Below are positions 1 to 8,334 of a DNA stretch of 64,000 bases, piece after piece. The notes beneath the pieces are model-generated. The model made no database searches, was not told the DNA's origin, and saw only the letters and a list, made by a program, of their open reading frames with translations. A program made the translations under genes and the position numbers. Position 1 is the stretch's first letter; each line of letters starts with the position of its first letter. Source of the stretch: Chitinophagaceae bacterium (GTDB lineage Bacteria > Bacteroidota > Bacteroidia > Chitinophagales > Chitinophagaceae); NCBI GenBank assembly GCA_016715365.1, contig JADKAM010000005.1, positions 310,001-374,000 on the forward strand, written 5' to 3'.

Positions 1-267
1 AAAGGAAGGCCCGCCACCCGGTTTTTTGGTGAAGCAACCGGTGGTTACACAACCAACAACGGATGGGATATCATCAATGGCGAAGTAATTTTAAATATCT
101 CTACCGGCATTTTTTGCGACAGGAACGGAACAGTTTACAAATACAATATACCGGTTGATACCGAAATACCATTTGAAATAATGGAAGACAAAGAAAAAGA
201 CAACTGCATTATAGCTGCCAGGAAATGGCTGGCAGCACTTCCTGCTGTACAGGCAGGCTCCCGGTAA
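1..267 (+). CDS. S41 (tail-specific/C-terminal processing) peptidase, C-terminal fragment
   Basis: An open frame enters from the left edge and ends at TAA 265-267, giving the last 88 residues of a protein. Residues 3-14 (RPATRFFGEATG) followed by GGYTT match the strand that follows the catalytic Lys in S41 peptidases (usual form FGEPTGG), and DRNGTVYKYNIPVD matches the family's closing segment. S41 enzymes are secreted or periplasmic serine proteases with a Ser-Lys dyad. The catalytic Ser lies outside the window, so activity cannot be judged. It is followed directly by the first copy of the region-1 intergenic repeat. Family call is fairly secure; substrate unknown. Confidence 0.75.
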   Translation, partial: KGRPATRFFGEATGGYTTNNGWDIINGEVILNISTGIFCDRNGTVYKYNIPVDTEIPFEIMEDKEKDNCIIAARKWLAALPAVQAGSR

Positions 268-525
268 CAGTACAGGCCCTATGAAATTTATGTAATGTCT
301 ATCCAGGCTTCTTACCTGCCTTACGGCAGGTCAGGCGTTTATAATTCTGCCGGGCTTTATTTCTAAACATCAGCTTTTATTTATACATTTAACCCTGCCC
401 GCAGTTTCGGTTGCCGGCAGCCGTTTGGTAAATTCCCTGGCTGTATTCTACCGTAGCCTGCGACTTTGATTCAACTACCAGAAAACCATAACGAACAAAA
501 AATTACCAATCAAAAATTGTATCAG
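268..525. repeat. Cassette-type intergenic repeat, copy 1 (degenerate)
   Basis: GC-rich spacer between AT-rich genes. It contains CCTGCC (315-320) paired with GGCAGG (325-330), an ATTCTGCCGGGC block near 345, a TCAGCTTTTA block near 372, and a second inverted pair CTGCC/GGCAG around 394-420. The order of blocks matches the spacers before the genes at 2031, 3609, 8581 and 10399. The end (about 424-462) is a diverged form of the CAGTTGG..CCAACTG hairpin plus terminal motif seen in later copies. No gene was found in it. Confidence 0.6.
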
Positions 526-1101
526 ATGAGAAATTTAATATTCTTTATGCACACTTCACTGGATGGTTTTGTAGCAGGGGTTAACGGAGAAATGGACTGG
601 ATAAAATTTGATGATGATTTGTTTGACTTTGTTGCAACCATGACAGACCAGGCAGACACCGCCCTTTACGGACGGGTAACTTATGAAATGATGCAAAGCT
701 ATTGGCCAAAAGCAGGTGAACAACCAAATGCAACCAAACACGACAAAGAACATTCGGATTGGTACAACCAGGTTTCAAAAGTTGTACTGTCTAAAACTAT
801 GCAGGAAACCGGGCTTCAAAATACCATAGTTATTGGCGACCGGCTTTCAGACAACATCATTAAAATAAAAAAACAGGTTGGAAAAAATATTATAATATTT
901 GGCAGTCCCCGTGCTTCACAATCATTATTAAAAGAGGGATTGATTGACGAGTTCTGGCTCTTTGTTAATCCCATTATTTTAGGGCAGGGGATGCCGTTAT
1001 TTAAAGATATAACCGGCACTACTAAATTGAAGCTTGCCGATTCTAAAACTTTTGCATGTGGTGTAATTGCACTTCATTATGAAAAACTGAAAAATAACTG
1101 A
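526..1101 (+). CDS. Dihydrofolate reductase family protein (RibD C-terminal type)
   Basis: 191 residues. SLDGFVAG (residues 11-18) and LYGRVTYEMM (47-56) are hallmark segments of the RibD_C/DHFR-like fold. A later run GSPRASQSLL with DEFWLFVNPIILGQG is the usual C-terminal half. These proteins bind NADPH and reduce small substrates; real substrates of such stand-alone members are mostly unknown. An upstream TTG at 466 is in frame, but ATG 526 gives the normal family N-terminus, so it was chosen. The gene sits alone between repeat spacers on the + strand. Such genes are frequent cargo of mobile cassettes in Bacteroidota (general experience, not proven here). Confidence 0.85.
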   Translation: MRNLIFFMHTSLDGFVAGVNGEMDWIKFDDDLFDFVATMTDQADTALYGRVTYEMMQSYWPKAGEQPNATKHDKEHSDWYNQVSKVVLSKTMQETGLQNTIVIGDRLSDNIIKIKKQVGKNIIIFGSPRASQSLLKEGLIDEFWLFVNPIILGQGMPLFKDITGTTKLKLADSKTFACGVIALHYEKLKNN

Positions 1102-1187
1102 CCGTTAAAAAATATCTGCAGCAAACAATATCCTTAATGGTAGCTAACCGGACCTGCAAATAAAACAACCCGTAATTTTTAAAGTTT

Positions 1188-1616
1188 ATGAACGTAAAAG
1201 AACAGATCAAAGCGTATTTAACCAGCCAGCCTGAAGCAAAACGCAATGACATGCAGGCCCTGCATAAGCGCCTGCTTCAGTTATTGCCGGCCTGCAAATT
1301 ATGGTTCCTGGATGGTAAAAACAGTGATAATAAAACGGTTTCAAATCCTAATATTGGATATGGGCAATACACCATACGATATGCTGATGGAAAAACCCGG
1401 GAGTTTTACCAGGTTGGTTTAAGTGCAAACACAACCGGAATCTCTGTTTATGTCCTGGGCATCAGCGATAAAACATACTTAGCCAAAACCTATGGGAAAA
1501 ATATAGGCAAGGCAAGCGTGAGCGGGTATTGCATAAAGTTTAAAACGCTAAAAGACATTAATATGGATATACTTGAAGCAGCAATATTATATGGTGTAGA
1601 GGCTTCATCAGCATAG
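1188..1616 (+). CDS. DUF1801 domain-containing protein
   Basis: 142 residues with no signal peptide, so probably cytoplasmic. The N-terminal part (KAYLTSQPEAKRNDMQALHK, residues 9-28) followed by LWFLDGKN and IGYGQYTIRYADG fits the DUF1801 fold, a small domain related to YdhG and frataxin-like proteins. Function is not established; some relatives are proposed to bind iron. The C-terminal GYCIKFKTLKDINMDILEAA segment matches the usual family ending (a cis-like hydrophobic strand, then a helix). It follows the DHFR-like gene by 86 bp, a spacer lacking the full repeat, so the two could share a transcript. Upstream context AAAGTTT-ATG has no clear Shine-Dalgarno site. Confidence 0.75.
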   Translation: MNVKEQIKAYLTSQPEAKRNDMQALHKRLLQLLPACKLWFLDGKNSDNKTVSNPNIGYGQYTIRYADGKTREFYQVGLSANTTGISVYVLGISDKTYLAKTYGKNIGKASVSGYCIKFKTLKDINMDILEAAILYGVEASSA

Positions 1617-2030
1617 GTAGCATATTTAAAAGTTTATTGATACGCTTACTATATATCCGGAGGTAAATAAAAAACAGTAAGTGAAACAAAGAGGGTGATA
1701 ATACCTGTGGTTGTATTGAAGAGGTGTTTGCTGGGGCCGCTTTGTTATGGAGCTAATGCATGTACTTTACGGCAGATGGTGATTGGCTGTGAGTCCAGTA
1801 CTTCCACAAAAAAATACATTCAATTAAACTAAATCAATTATAAGACTTGTAATCACCGGCATTAAATATCTATGCTTTATTCCTGCCTGCCGGCAGCCAG
1901 GTTCGGCGGACGTAATTCTGCCGGGCAGTAGATCAAAACTTCAGCTTTTAGTTATAAATTTAGCTTCAGTTAGCCTGGGCGGAATTCTACTTTCCGGCCC
2001 TCGCAAAGACCATCCTTTACAAAAATTATT
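1617..2030. repeat. 414-bp spacer with cassette-type repeat copy 2 in its 3' half
   Basis: The first 220 bp show no gene and no recognisable repeat. From about 1846 the standard blocks appear: TAATCACCGGC (1850-1860), CCTGCCTGCCGGCAG (1882-1896), GGCGGACGTAATTCTGCCGGGCAG (about 1906-1929; the same wording recurs near 7744 for its first half), then CTTCAGCTTTTAGTTATAAATTTAGC (about 1938-1964, nearly identical to 3524-3549 and 10272-10295). The terminal CCCGTTG motif is not clear in this copy. Confidence 0.65.
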
Positions 2031-2552
2031 ATGAACCAAATTAAACTTTTTTTACTCTCACTATTTTTTTTAAGTTGTAACAACAATCAATCTACTCAAA
2101 AATTAAGATCTGAAAAAATTGGCATCGATACTTCTAATAACACTTACACTGTAACCGCTGAAGATTCTTCAATGAATGATGCAATTAGTAAAGCAAAAAG
2201 AACTATTGGCGAATTTGATGAGGCTTTAAAAAGTAATAACCCTTTATACACAAACTTCTCCATAAAAAAAAGATATACAACGGCTGATGGAGGAGGAGAA
2301 CACATGTGGATTGCCGGGATTATTTTTTTTAAAGGTAATTATCAGGGAATTGTAAACAACGATGCAGAGAGAACAACTGAGGTTAAGTATGGCGACACAG
2401 TAATTGTTCAAAAAGACGAAATCACTGACTGGATGTATCTGGTCAATAATGTTTTAAAAGGCGGTTATACAATTCGTGAAGTAAGAAATAAAATGACCAA
2501 AGAAGAACGAAATAAAATAGACAATGATCTGGGCTTTAAAATTGAAGATTAA
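2031..2552 (+). CDS. DUF2314 domain lipoprotein
   Basis: 173 residues. The N-terminus is a lipoprotein signal with lipobox LFFLSC (Cys16). From residue 45 the sequence reads as DUF2314: SSMNDAISKAKRTI, then FSIKKRYTTADGGGEHMWI, GNYQGIVNN, VKYGDTVIVQKDEITDWMY and GGYTIREVRNKM, all in the family order (YegJ-like proteins). The function of DUF2314 is unknown; here it would sit in the periplasm, lipid-anchored. It is flanked on both sides by repeat spacers and is AT-rich compared with them. Confidence 0.8.
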   Translation: MNQIKLFLLSLFFLSCNNNQSTQKLRSEKIGIDTSNNTYTVTAEDSSMNDAISKAKRTIGEFDEALKSNNPLYTNFSIKKRYTTADGGGEHMWIAGIIFFKGNYQGIVNNDAERTTEVKYGDTVIVQKDEITDWMYLVNNVLKGGYTIREVRNKMTKEERNKIDNDLGFKIED

Positions 2553-2749
2553 ATCAACTGCTTATTACAACATTTTTTTGTAATTGGTACAGACTTTGGA
2601 AGCAATCACAAATATTGCCTGTCCCGGCTTTATACCTGCCTTCCGGGCAGTATTTTTTAAATTCTCCCGATAGCTATCGGCATTTTAGTTATATATTTAA
2701 TTCTGCCTGTAGTGTGTAATGCGAAACACAGACCTTAAAATATGATCAG
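2553..2749. repeat. Cassette-type intergenic repeat, copy 3
   Basis: Contains CCTGCCTTCCGGGCAG (2635-2650), CCCGATAGCTATCGG palindrome (about 2666-2680) and TTTTAGTTATATATTTAA (about 2684-2701), in the same order as other copies. The 3' end reads GCCTGTAGTGTGTAATGCG, a degenerate version of the terminal motif before the next gene. Confidence 0.55.
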
Positions 2750-3403
2750 ATGAAATTTTTAATTACAACATTCCTGAGTTCAATTTTATGCCTGACAACT
2801 TTTGCCACTGCTCAATATCCCGACAAAATATTTTATGATGGCAAAGAATATAGCCTTCATACAAACCCCTTAGAAAGTTATTTTGAAAAAAATCCTGACA
2901 AACGACCCAAAGGAGGTATAATGTCATCAGCACTTTGGCGGGGATATGTAGCTACTTTTGAAATGAGGGACAGCCAGCTATTTGTAAAGGATATTCAGGT
3001 ACAATATTGGGACACAACCGACAAAAACAACTACGATACAAAATGGAAAACTGTGATGACAGAAGTTTTTCCTGAAAAAAAAAATGTAAAGGTTGACTGG
3101 CTTTCGGGTTTGCTTGTTTTACCTTATGGTAAACTTGTCAATTATGTTCACATGGGGTATGGGTCTACCTACGAAAACTATTTTCTTTTAGAAATAGACA
3201 AAGGCAACTTTATTAAATCAAAGCAATTTGATTATAAAAACTACGAAATTTTTAAGGACAAACAATTTTTAGCATACAAAAAAACTGAAGCATACAAAGA
3301 AACAAAAGCAACATTAAAAAAAGACGGGAGTACCGATGAATTTATTGACAGCTTCCTTAGAAGTTTTGTGACAGAATACACATCCAGGATTTTAACGAAC
3401 TAA
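2750..3403 (+). CDS. Secreted protein of unknown function
   Basis: 217 residues. An N-terminal signal peptide is clear (hydrophobic run LITTFLSSILCLTTFATAQ, cleavage probably after residue 21). The rest is polar with many Lys and Tyr and no Cys pairs, TM segments or repeats. A proline-glycine stretch (KRPKGGIMSSALWRGYVATFE, in part at residues 51-70) is found in several Bacteroidota proteins of unknown function, but no family was assigned with confidence. It lies alone between two repeat spacers, as expected for a single-gene cassette. Confidence 0.7.
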   Translation: MKFLITTFLSSILCLTTFATAQYPDKIFYDGKEYSLHTNPLESYFEKNPDKRPKGGIMSSALWRGYVATFEMRDSQLFVKDIQVQYWDTTDKNNYDTKWKTVMTEVFPEKKNVKVDWLSGLLVLPYGKLVNYVHMGYGSTYENYFLLEIDKGNFIKSKQFDYKNYEIFKDKQFLAYKKTEAYKETKATLKKDGSTDEFIDSFLRSFVTEYTSRILTN

Positions 3404-3608
3404 GGCTCTAATCATTTGGTGACAGCCATTGAAACAATCACCGGCTGTGCATATCCAGGCTTTATTTCCGGCGGACAGTCTGCCCCGATTCATCGGGGAA
3501 TTTTGCCGGGCAGTAGTTTTTAGCTTCGGCTTATAGTTATAAATTTAGCTTCAGTTTTAGTACGAGACAAATTGTAAACAAACCTTCACAAATTTTAAAC
3601 AGACAAAA
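3404..3608. repeat. Cassette-type intergenic repeat, copy 4
   Basis: Begins after the stop with ATTGAAACAATCACCGGC (about 3428-3444), a block also present near 8381 and 10193. Then CATATCCAGGCTTTATT (3450-3466), CCCCGATTCATCGGGG palindrome (3483-3498), TTTTGCCGGGCAG (3500-3513) and a CTTCGGCTTATAGTTATAAATTTAGC stretch (3524-3549, shown only in part by other copies). The CCTGCC core is replaced here by the CCCCGAT/ATCGGGG inverted pair. Confidence 0.7.
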
Positions 3609-4124
3609 GTGATAGAAACCAAGCGACTTATTTTAAAGCCTCTTACTTACGAACAACTGGTAAAATATATTAAATGCGACAATTCATTAGAAGCAGAATT
3701 GAACCTCAATAAAACATCAAGAACTATTTCCCCTGAACTTAAAGATGCTTTTGAACAAACCATTTTGCCCAATGTGGCAGACAAAAGCAAAAATTATTTG
3801 TATTCGACCCTTTGGACTGCTATTTCAAAAGAGGAAAACAAAATGATTGGTGATGTATGTATTGTGGGTGAACCAAATGCGAAAGGAGAAATTGAAATTG
3901 GCTATGGAACCTACGACGAGTTTCAGAACAGAGGTTTCATGACAGAAATCGTTAGCGGAATAATTGAATGGGCAAAAACCCAGCCCACTGTAAAATCTCT
4001 GATTGCCTCAACAGAAAAAGCAAATACGGCATCATTTAGAGTTCTTGAAAAAAATATGTTTCAAAAAACAGACGAAACAGAAACACTATACAACTGGCGG
4101 CTCAAATTGAACAACCAGGGCTGA
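3609..4124 (+). CDS. GNAT family N-acetyltransferase (RimJ/RimL type)
   Basis: 171 residues, starting at GTG 3609; this gives the typical RimJ/RimL opening MIETKRLILKPL. GEIEIGYGTYDEFQNRGFMTE (about residues 98-117) contains the acetyl-CoA binding motif A (variant of R/Q-x-x-G-x-G/A), and NTASFRVLEKNMF matches the family's final conserved segment. GNAT enzymes transfer an acetyl group from acetyl-CoA to amines, here on an unknown substrate (protein N-terminus, small molecule or antibiotic). Cytoplasmic. It is flanked by repeat copies on both sides; acetyltransferases are among the most frequent integron-cassette products. Confidence 0.85.
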   Translation: MIETKRLILKPLTYEQLVKYIKCDNSLEAELNLNKTSRTISPELKDAFEQTILPNVADKSKNYLYSTLWTAISKEENKMIGDVCIVGEPNAKGEIEIGYGTYDEFQNRGFMTEIVSGIIEWAKTQPTVKSLIASTEKANTASFRVLEKNMFQKTDETETLYNWRLKLNNQG

Positions 4125-4426
4125 ACAGCATAACAACGAACCGCTAACATGAACTGCCCGCTTGCTGGATCTTTGAGTAGTGGTCATTTTATCGCTATTG
4201 TACTTCATCCGGACTGGACAAACATCGCCTGGCTTTTGTTAGTTAACTTGTACTTTTATATGTTTAACCTGCCTGCCGGCAGGCATGTCAGCAGTGGTTC
4301 CGGGCTGACACAGCAACTATCCCAGCCCTGCACAAAGCCCTGCCCGTTGTGTGCAAATACGCAGATACGCTCAATTGAGTGTAACTTTCATGCATTTTTA
4401 ACGTATTACTTTCACAAATTATAAAT
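4125..4426. repeat. Cassette-type intergenic repeat, copy 5, with terminal motif
   Basis: 302-bp spacer. Opens with CATAACAACGAACCGCTAAC soon after the stop, then carries a GTTAGTTAACTTGTACTTTTAT block (about 4238-4260), the palindrome CCTGCCTGCCGGCAGGCA (4268-4285), GGTTCCGGGC (4298-4307) and the terminal motif at 4328-4349 (GCACAAAGCCC then TGCCCGTTG). The 22 bases 4328-4349 are identical to 7769-7790. A frame across this spacer could encode 91 residues, but it runs through the repeat and was rejected. Confidence 0.75.
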
Positions 4427-5686
4427 ATGATAAAATTTACTTTATTGCTTATTCTCTCATCACTTTTACTTTCTTGTGGAACGAATAAATCTAAACATTC
4501 TGAAGAATTTATAAAAGCTCAAAACGAACTAACTGAAAAACTAACAGAACTTTCAAAAACTACCTGTCTCAATGGATTTGGAGTTGCCCTTGTTAATGAC
4601 AAAGAAATTTTATACCAAAACGGATTTGGAATTGCAAATGTCGAGACAGGAGAAAAATACAATGAAAATACTATCCAAAATATTGCATCCGTTTCAAAAA
4701 CATTAATTGGAATTGCAGTTCTAAAAGCACAGGAATTAGGCAAGCTAAAGTTAGATGACCCAATAAGCAAATATTTACCTTATATAATTGAAAATCCAAA
4801 ATATAAAGGTGAACCAATAACCATAAGACATCTTGTAACTCATACGTCCTCTATTGCTGACAATCAAGAATACCTTTACAGAGCTTGGATTTTATACGAC
4901 ACAATTAATTTGGAAAAAAATCTGAAAATAGATATTGGAGAATGTAAATTCAGTGCCCCTTCAACCGATATTCCAATGGAAGACTTTCTAAAAAACATTT
5001 TAACAAAAAATGGCAAATGGTTTAGGGCTGACGCTTTTACTGACAAAAAGCCCGGAGCGATATTCAGCTATTCTAATATGGGAGCCACTTTAGCAGCTTT
5101 GGTTGTTGAAAAGGCAACAGGACAAAAGTTTGACGATTTTACAGAAAAGTACATTCTGCAACCCTTAAAAATGGAAAGTACAGGTTGGGGTTTACATTCA
5201 ATAGATATGAAAAAACATTCGAGACTATATATTGACAAAAAAACAGCTTATCCATTTTATACTTGCATAACATATCCTGATGGAAGTATCATTACTTCAA
5301 GCAACGATATGAGTAAGTATATTTTTGAACTAATAAAAGGCTTTTCAGGAAACGGCTCAATACTTTCCAAAGAAAGTTACAAAGAGTATTTTACGCCACA
5401 ACTTAGGGAAGAGAATTTTATTGACAGAGATACCAGCCGTTACAGTGACGAGTTTAACACAGGTATTAATATGGGTTTCAGTTCGGCAGGAAACTTTGGA
5501 CATTATGGTGGAGACCCTGGAATCAGTTCAGGAATCTGGTTTAATATGGAGGCTAAGACAGGCAGGTATTTTATCACAAATACTGATTGGGACAATAAAG
5601 TAATGGTGAAAAACCAAATTGCGATTTACGGCTTGCTTGACGAATATTTAGATAAATTAGATAAATTAAGCAGGAAAGAAAAATAG
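4427..5686 (+). CDS. Serine hydrolase, class C beta-lactamase / penicillin-binding-like, lipoprotein
   Basis: 419 residues. Lipoprotein signal with lipobox LLLSC (Cys17). The three active-site motifs of the beta-lactamase/AmpC-like hydrolase fold are visible: SVSK with Ser88 and Lys91, YSN at Tyr215, and HYGG at His359-Gly362. Such proteins include esterases, D-aminopeptidases and peptidoglycan peptidases as well as beta-lactamases, so resistance should not be assumed. It would act in the periplasm. Length fits the family. Base composition is markedly AT-rich relative to its flanking spacers. Located alone between repeat copies 5 and 6. Confidence 0.85.
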   Translation: MIKFTLLLILSSLLLSCGTNKSKHSEEFIKAQNELTEKLTELSKTTCLNGFGVALVNDKEILYQNGFGIANVETGEKYNENTIQNIASVSKTLIGIAVLKAQELGKLKLDDPISKYLPYIIENPKYKGEPITIRHLVTHTSSIADNQEYLYRAWILYDTINLEKNLKIDIGECKFSAPSTDIPMEDFLKNILTKNGKWFRADAFTDKKPGAIFSYSNMGATLAALVVEKATGQKFDDFTEKYILQPLKMESTGWGLHSIDMKKHSRLYIDKKTAYPFYTCITYPDGSIITSSNDMSKYIFELIKGFSGNGSILSKESYKEYFTPQLREENFIDRDTSRYSDEFNTGINMGFSSAGNFGHYGGDPGISSGIWFNMEAKTGRYFITNTDWDNKVMVKNQIAIYGLLDEYLDKLDKLSRKEK

Positions 5687-5941
5687 TACTGCCACCAACA
5701 TTGGAATTGCAGCAAGTATGGCTGGTCGTAGAAACTTCGGCTATTTGCATCGCTGTACTTTAGTTCCGGCAGCGGAATTTCAATTTGGTTTTTTGTTGTT
5801 AACTTCAACTTTATATTTTATCCTGCCTGCCGGCAGGCAAGTTGGGCAGCGGTTCCGGGACATTATAAAATAACCCACCTGCAGCAATACCTGCTGTTGT
5901 GAAATAATTTTACCGGGGCACCTTACACAAACAATAGATAT
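5687..5941. repeat. Cassette-type intergenic repeat, copy 6
   Basis: Contains CCTGCCTGCCGGCAGGCA (5822-5839), identical to 4268-4285, preceded by GTTAACTTCAACTTTATATTT (about 5798-5818; compare 7704-7722) and followed by AGCGGTTCCGGGAC. The terminal part is degenerate: GCAGCAATACCTGCTGTTGTG stands where other copies have GCACAAAGCCCTGCCCGTTG. Confidence 0.7.
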
Positions 5942-6175
5942 ATGCAAACAGACGGAAAACCACCAAAAGAAACATTAGATAATTGGCATAAAGACCCTGG
6001 CAATTGGAAATGGGGATGGATTTATTACAATAAAGATGACAAAAGAATATTTCCGCCCAAAAGAAATAAAAAAATGGGCTGGACTGTAAACTTTGCAAAT
6101 CCCATTTCAATAATAGCTATAGTTGTATTGTTTGTAGTTATTAGTTTAATAGTAAGATATTTTAAATCCATCTAA
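5942..6175 (+). CDS. DUF5808 domain small membrane protein
   Basis: 77 residues. The central part (DPGNWKWGWIYYNKDDKRIF, residues 18-37, then PPKRNKKMGWTVNFANP) matches DUF5808, a short domain with a characteristic DDxRIFxPKR..GWTxNFAxP pattern. It is followed by one hydrophobic segment at about 57-74, so the protein is likely a single-pass inner-membrane protein. Function unknown. Its TAA (6173-6175) directly abuts the ATG of the hydrolase gene at 6176, so the two are translated from one transcript and probably coupled. These two genes form the only clear two-gene unit in the repeat-spaced region. Confidence 0.8.
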   Translation: MQTDGKPPKETLDNWHKDPGNWKWGWIYYNKDDKRIFPPKRNKKMGWTVNFANPISIIAIVVLFVVISLIVRYFKSI

Positions 6176-7576
6176 ATGAAAAAAACCGCATTACTATTAT
6201 TGACAAGCCTGTTCTTTCTGACAGGTTTTGGACAGGAAATTACAGGACAATGGAACGGAGCATTAAAAGTACAGCGAACACAATTAAGACTTGTATTTAA
6301 TGTCACTAAAACCGGAAATGGGCTAAGTTCAACAATGGACAGTCCTGACCAGGGTGCAAAAGGAATTCCAACCACAACTACAAGTTTTGAAAATTCAATT
6401 TTGAAAATTACGATTGCAAACGCAAAAATTGAATACGAAGGAACATTAGGAAACGACAACATAATTGCTGGTACTTTTAAACAGGGCGCACAATCTTTTC
6501 CTATGACTTTAACAAAGGAAAAAATTGAAAAAGAAAAACCTGTAAGACCACAGGAACCAACAAAACCCTATGCGTATTATTCAGAAGAAATAACTTTTGA
6601 AAATAAAAAAGCAGGAATAAGTTTAGCAGGAACATTGACATTGCCAAATAAAGAAGGCATTTTTCCTGTGGTAATTTTAATAAGCGGAAGTGGACCACAA
6701 AACAGGGATGAAGAATTATTGGGACACAAACCTTTTCTTGTTATATCAGACTATTTAACAAAGAATGGAATGGCAGTTTTGCGTTATGACGATAGAGGTA
6801 CTGCATTATCAAAAGGCGATTTTAAAACGGCAACAAGTGCTGATTTTGCAACTGATGTTGAAGCAGGCATTAATTATTTAAAAACAAGAAAAGAAATTGA
6901 TAAAAAGAAAATCGGATTAATGGGACACAGTGAGGGTGGCTTAATTGCACCAATGGTTGCCGGTAAATCAAAAGATGTTTCTTTTATTGTTTTGCTGGCA
7001 GGAACAGGTATTCAGGGTGACAAATTACTTTTATTACAACAATACTTAATTGGAAAAGCATCGGGTGTTAGTGAGGAAGATTTACAGAAAAATGAAACGG
7101 CAAACAGAAAAATATTTGACATTGTAAATAAATCTGCTAATCTTGAAAAACTGAATATTGACCTGACAAATTATATTAAACAAACATTAAAAGACAGTGC
7201 AAATGCTGAAAAACCAGCAGACATGAGCGAAGATGATTTTGTAAAATTAAAAGTCAGTCAAATTGCAAACCCCTGGATGCAGTATTTTATAAAATACAAT
7301 CCTTCACCGGCATTGGAAACAGTAAAATGTCCTGTTTTAGCAATTAATGGAGAGAAAGATTTGCAGGTTCCACCAAAAGAAAATTTAGAAGCAATAAAAA
7401 AAGCACTTATAAAAGGAGGAAATAAAAAAATAACAACAATAGAATTCCCCAACTTAAATCACTTGTTTCAGGAATGTAAAACAGGTTTACCTGAAGAGTA
7501 TGCAACTATTGAACAAACGTTTTCACCAACTGCTTTGACAGAAATAGTAAAGTGGATACAAGCACAGACAAAATAA
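6176..7576 (+). CDS. Secreted alpha/beta hydrolase
   Basis: 466 residues. A signal peptide (LLLLTSLFFLTGFGQ) is followed by a beta-rich N-terminal domain (ITGQWNGALKVQRTQLRLVF) as seen in Bacteroidota hydrolases, then an alpha/beta hydrolase domain from about residue 140. The nucleophile elbow is GHSEGG with Ser252. INGEKDLQVPP (acid region, about 395) and NLNHLF (His, about 428) complete a plausible catalytic triad. SGSGPQNRDEE is the oxyanion-side loop. Likely a periplasmic or secreted esterase or peptidase; substrate not deducible. It begins at the base after the stop of the DUF5808 gene, and is followed by repeat copy 7. Confidence 0.85.
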   Translation: MKKTALLLLTSLFFLTGFGQEITGQWNGALKVQRTQLRLVFNVTKTGNGLSSTMDSPDQGAKGIPTTTTSFENSILKITIANAKIEYEGTLGNDNIIAGTFKQGAQSFPMTLTKEKIEKEKPVRPQEPTKPYAYYSEEITFENKKAGISLAGTLTLPNKEGIFPVVILISGSGPQNRDEELLGHKPFLVISDYLTKNGMAVLRYDDRGTALSKGDFKTATSADFATDVEAGINYLKTRKEIDKKKIGLMGHSEGGLIAPMVAGKSKDVSFIVLLAGTGIQGDKLLLLQQYLIGKASGVSEEDLQKNETANRKIFDIVNKSANLEKLNIDLTNYIKQTLKDSANAEKPADMSEDDFVKLKVSQIANPWMQYFIKYNPSPALETVKCPVLAINGEKDLQVPPKENLEAIKKALIKGGNKKITTIEFPNLNHLFQECKTGLPEEYATIEQTFSPTALTEIVKWIQAQTK

Positions 7577-7818
7577 AAACTGCTGGATGGGGTTTTGTGT
7601 AAGTGTGGCTTGACAAACAAACATCAGCCAACCTGCCCGCCGGCAGGCAGGTAGCAAAGGCAGGCTGTGGTTCGGGCCGGACAAACAACTTTTAACTTTA
7701 GTTCTTAATTTCAACTTTATATTATCAATCAGCATCGGCTTAGGGCGGACGTAATTCTATTGCTACTCCTGCACAAAGCCCTGCCCGTTGAGCGTAATGC
7801 TAAAAAAACTTCACGTTT
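7577..7818. repeat. Cassette-type intergenic repeat, copy 7, with terminal motif
   Basis: Contains CCTGCCCGCCGGCAGGCAGG (7632-7651), GGTTCGGGCCGGAC, CTTTAGTTCTTAATTTC, GGGCGGACGTAATTCT (7743-7758, also at 1905-1919) and the terminal motif at 7769-7790, identical over 22 bases to 4328-4349. After it comes GAGCGTAATGCT. GTTGAGC here fits the attC core consensus GTTRRRY. The next ATG is 28 bp downstream of the motif. Confidence 0.75.
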
Positions 7819-8334
7819 ATGAAATACTTTTTAATCTTAGTGCTCTTTTTTTCGTCAGTTCCTTTTAATTCAACAGGACAAGACTCGGCTATACTTAAAA
7901 GAATACCTTATACTTTAAGAATTGATGTAGACAACGTAAATTTTTACGAAGACCAAATCGGAGCAACACCTTATGTATTTCCTAACAATGGAATGCAGAT
8001 TTATCCTGGTGAAACGATTTATGTTGAGGTTGAACAGGACAAAGGAGTTATTAAAAGCATGAAAGCCGTAAAAAAAATTAATAATCCTAAGACGACACTA
8101 ACAATTACGTTTTCTCAAAAAAGTGAAAATAATATTCATCAAATGATGATGTTGAAAATCCAAAATCCATTCCCAAAAAACCTGACTTATGAGGCGAAAA
8201 TGTTTTTGCTGAAACAAAATAAATGGTTTGACACAGATGTTTATCCAGTGATGGCCGGCCTTTCTGCTTTTGAAACCTGGTCAGACATAATTATATCACT
8301 TGGTCTTGGTAGTTGGAAATTTACTGACAAGTAA
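7819..8334 (+). CDS. Secreted protein of unknown function
   Basis: 171 residues. Signal peptide at 1-20 (hydrophobic LILVLFFSSVPF, cleavage near FNSTGQ). The remainder looks beta-rich and soluble, with no Cys and no repeated motif. YPGETIYVEVEQDKGVIKSM and TTLTITFSQKSENN suggest an immunoglobulin-like or C2-like sandwich, but this is only an impression from strand-like alternation. No family recognised. Single gene between two strong repeat copies (7 and 8), all on the + strand. Confidence 0.65.
   Translation: MKYFLILVLFFSSVPFNSTGQDSAILKRIPYTLRIDVDNVNFYEDQIGATPYVFPNNGMQIYPGETIYVEVEQDKGVIKSMKAVKKINNPKTTLTITFSQKSENNIHQMMMLKIQNPFPKNLTYEAKMFLLKQNKWFDTDVYPVMAGLSAFETWSDIIISLGLGSWKFTDK

Noticed and set aside
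4149..4424. A 91-codon open frame on the + strand
   Set aside because: It runs through the intergenic repeat (palindrome 4268-4285 and terminal motif 4328-4349), and its sequence shows no domain.
4427..5686. Antibiotic-resistance beta-lactamase
   Set aside because: The motifs fit the broad AmpC-like hydrolase family, which is mostly esterases and peptidases; nothing shows resistance.
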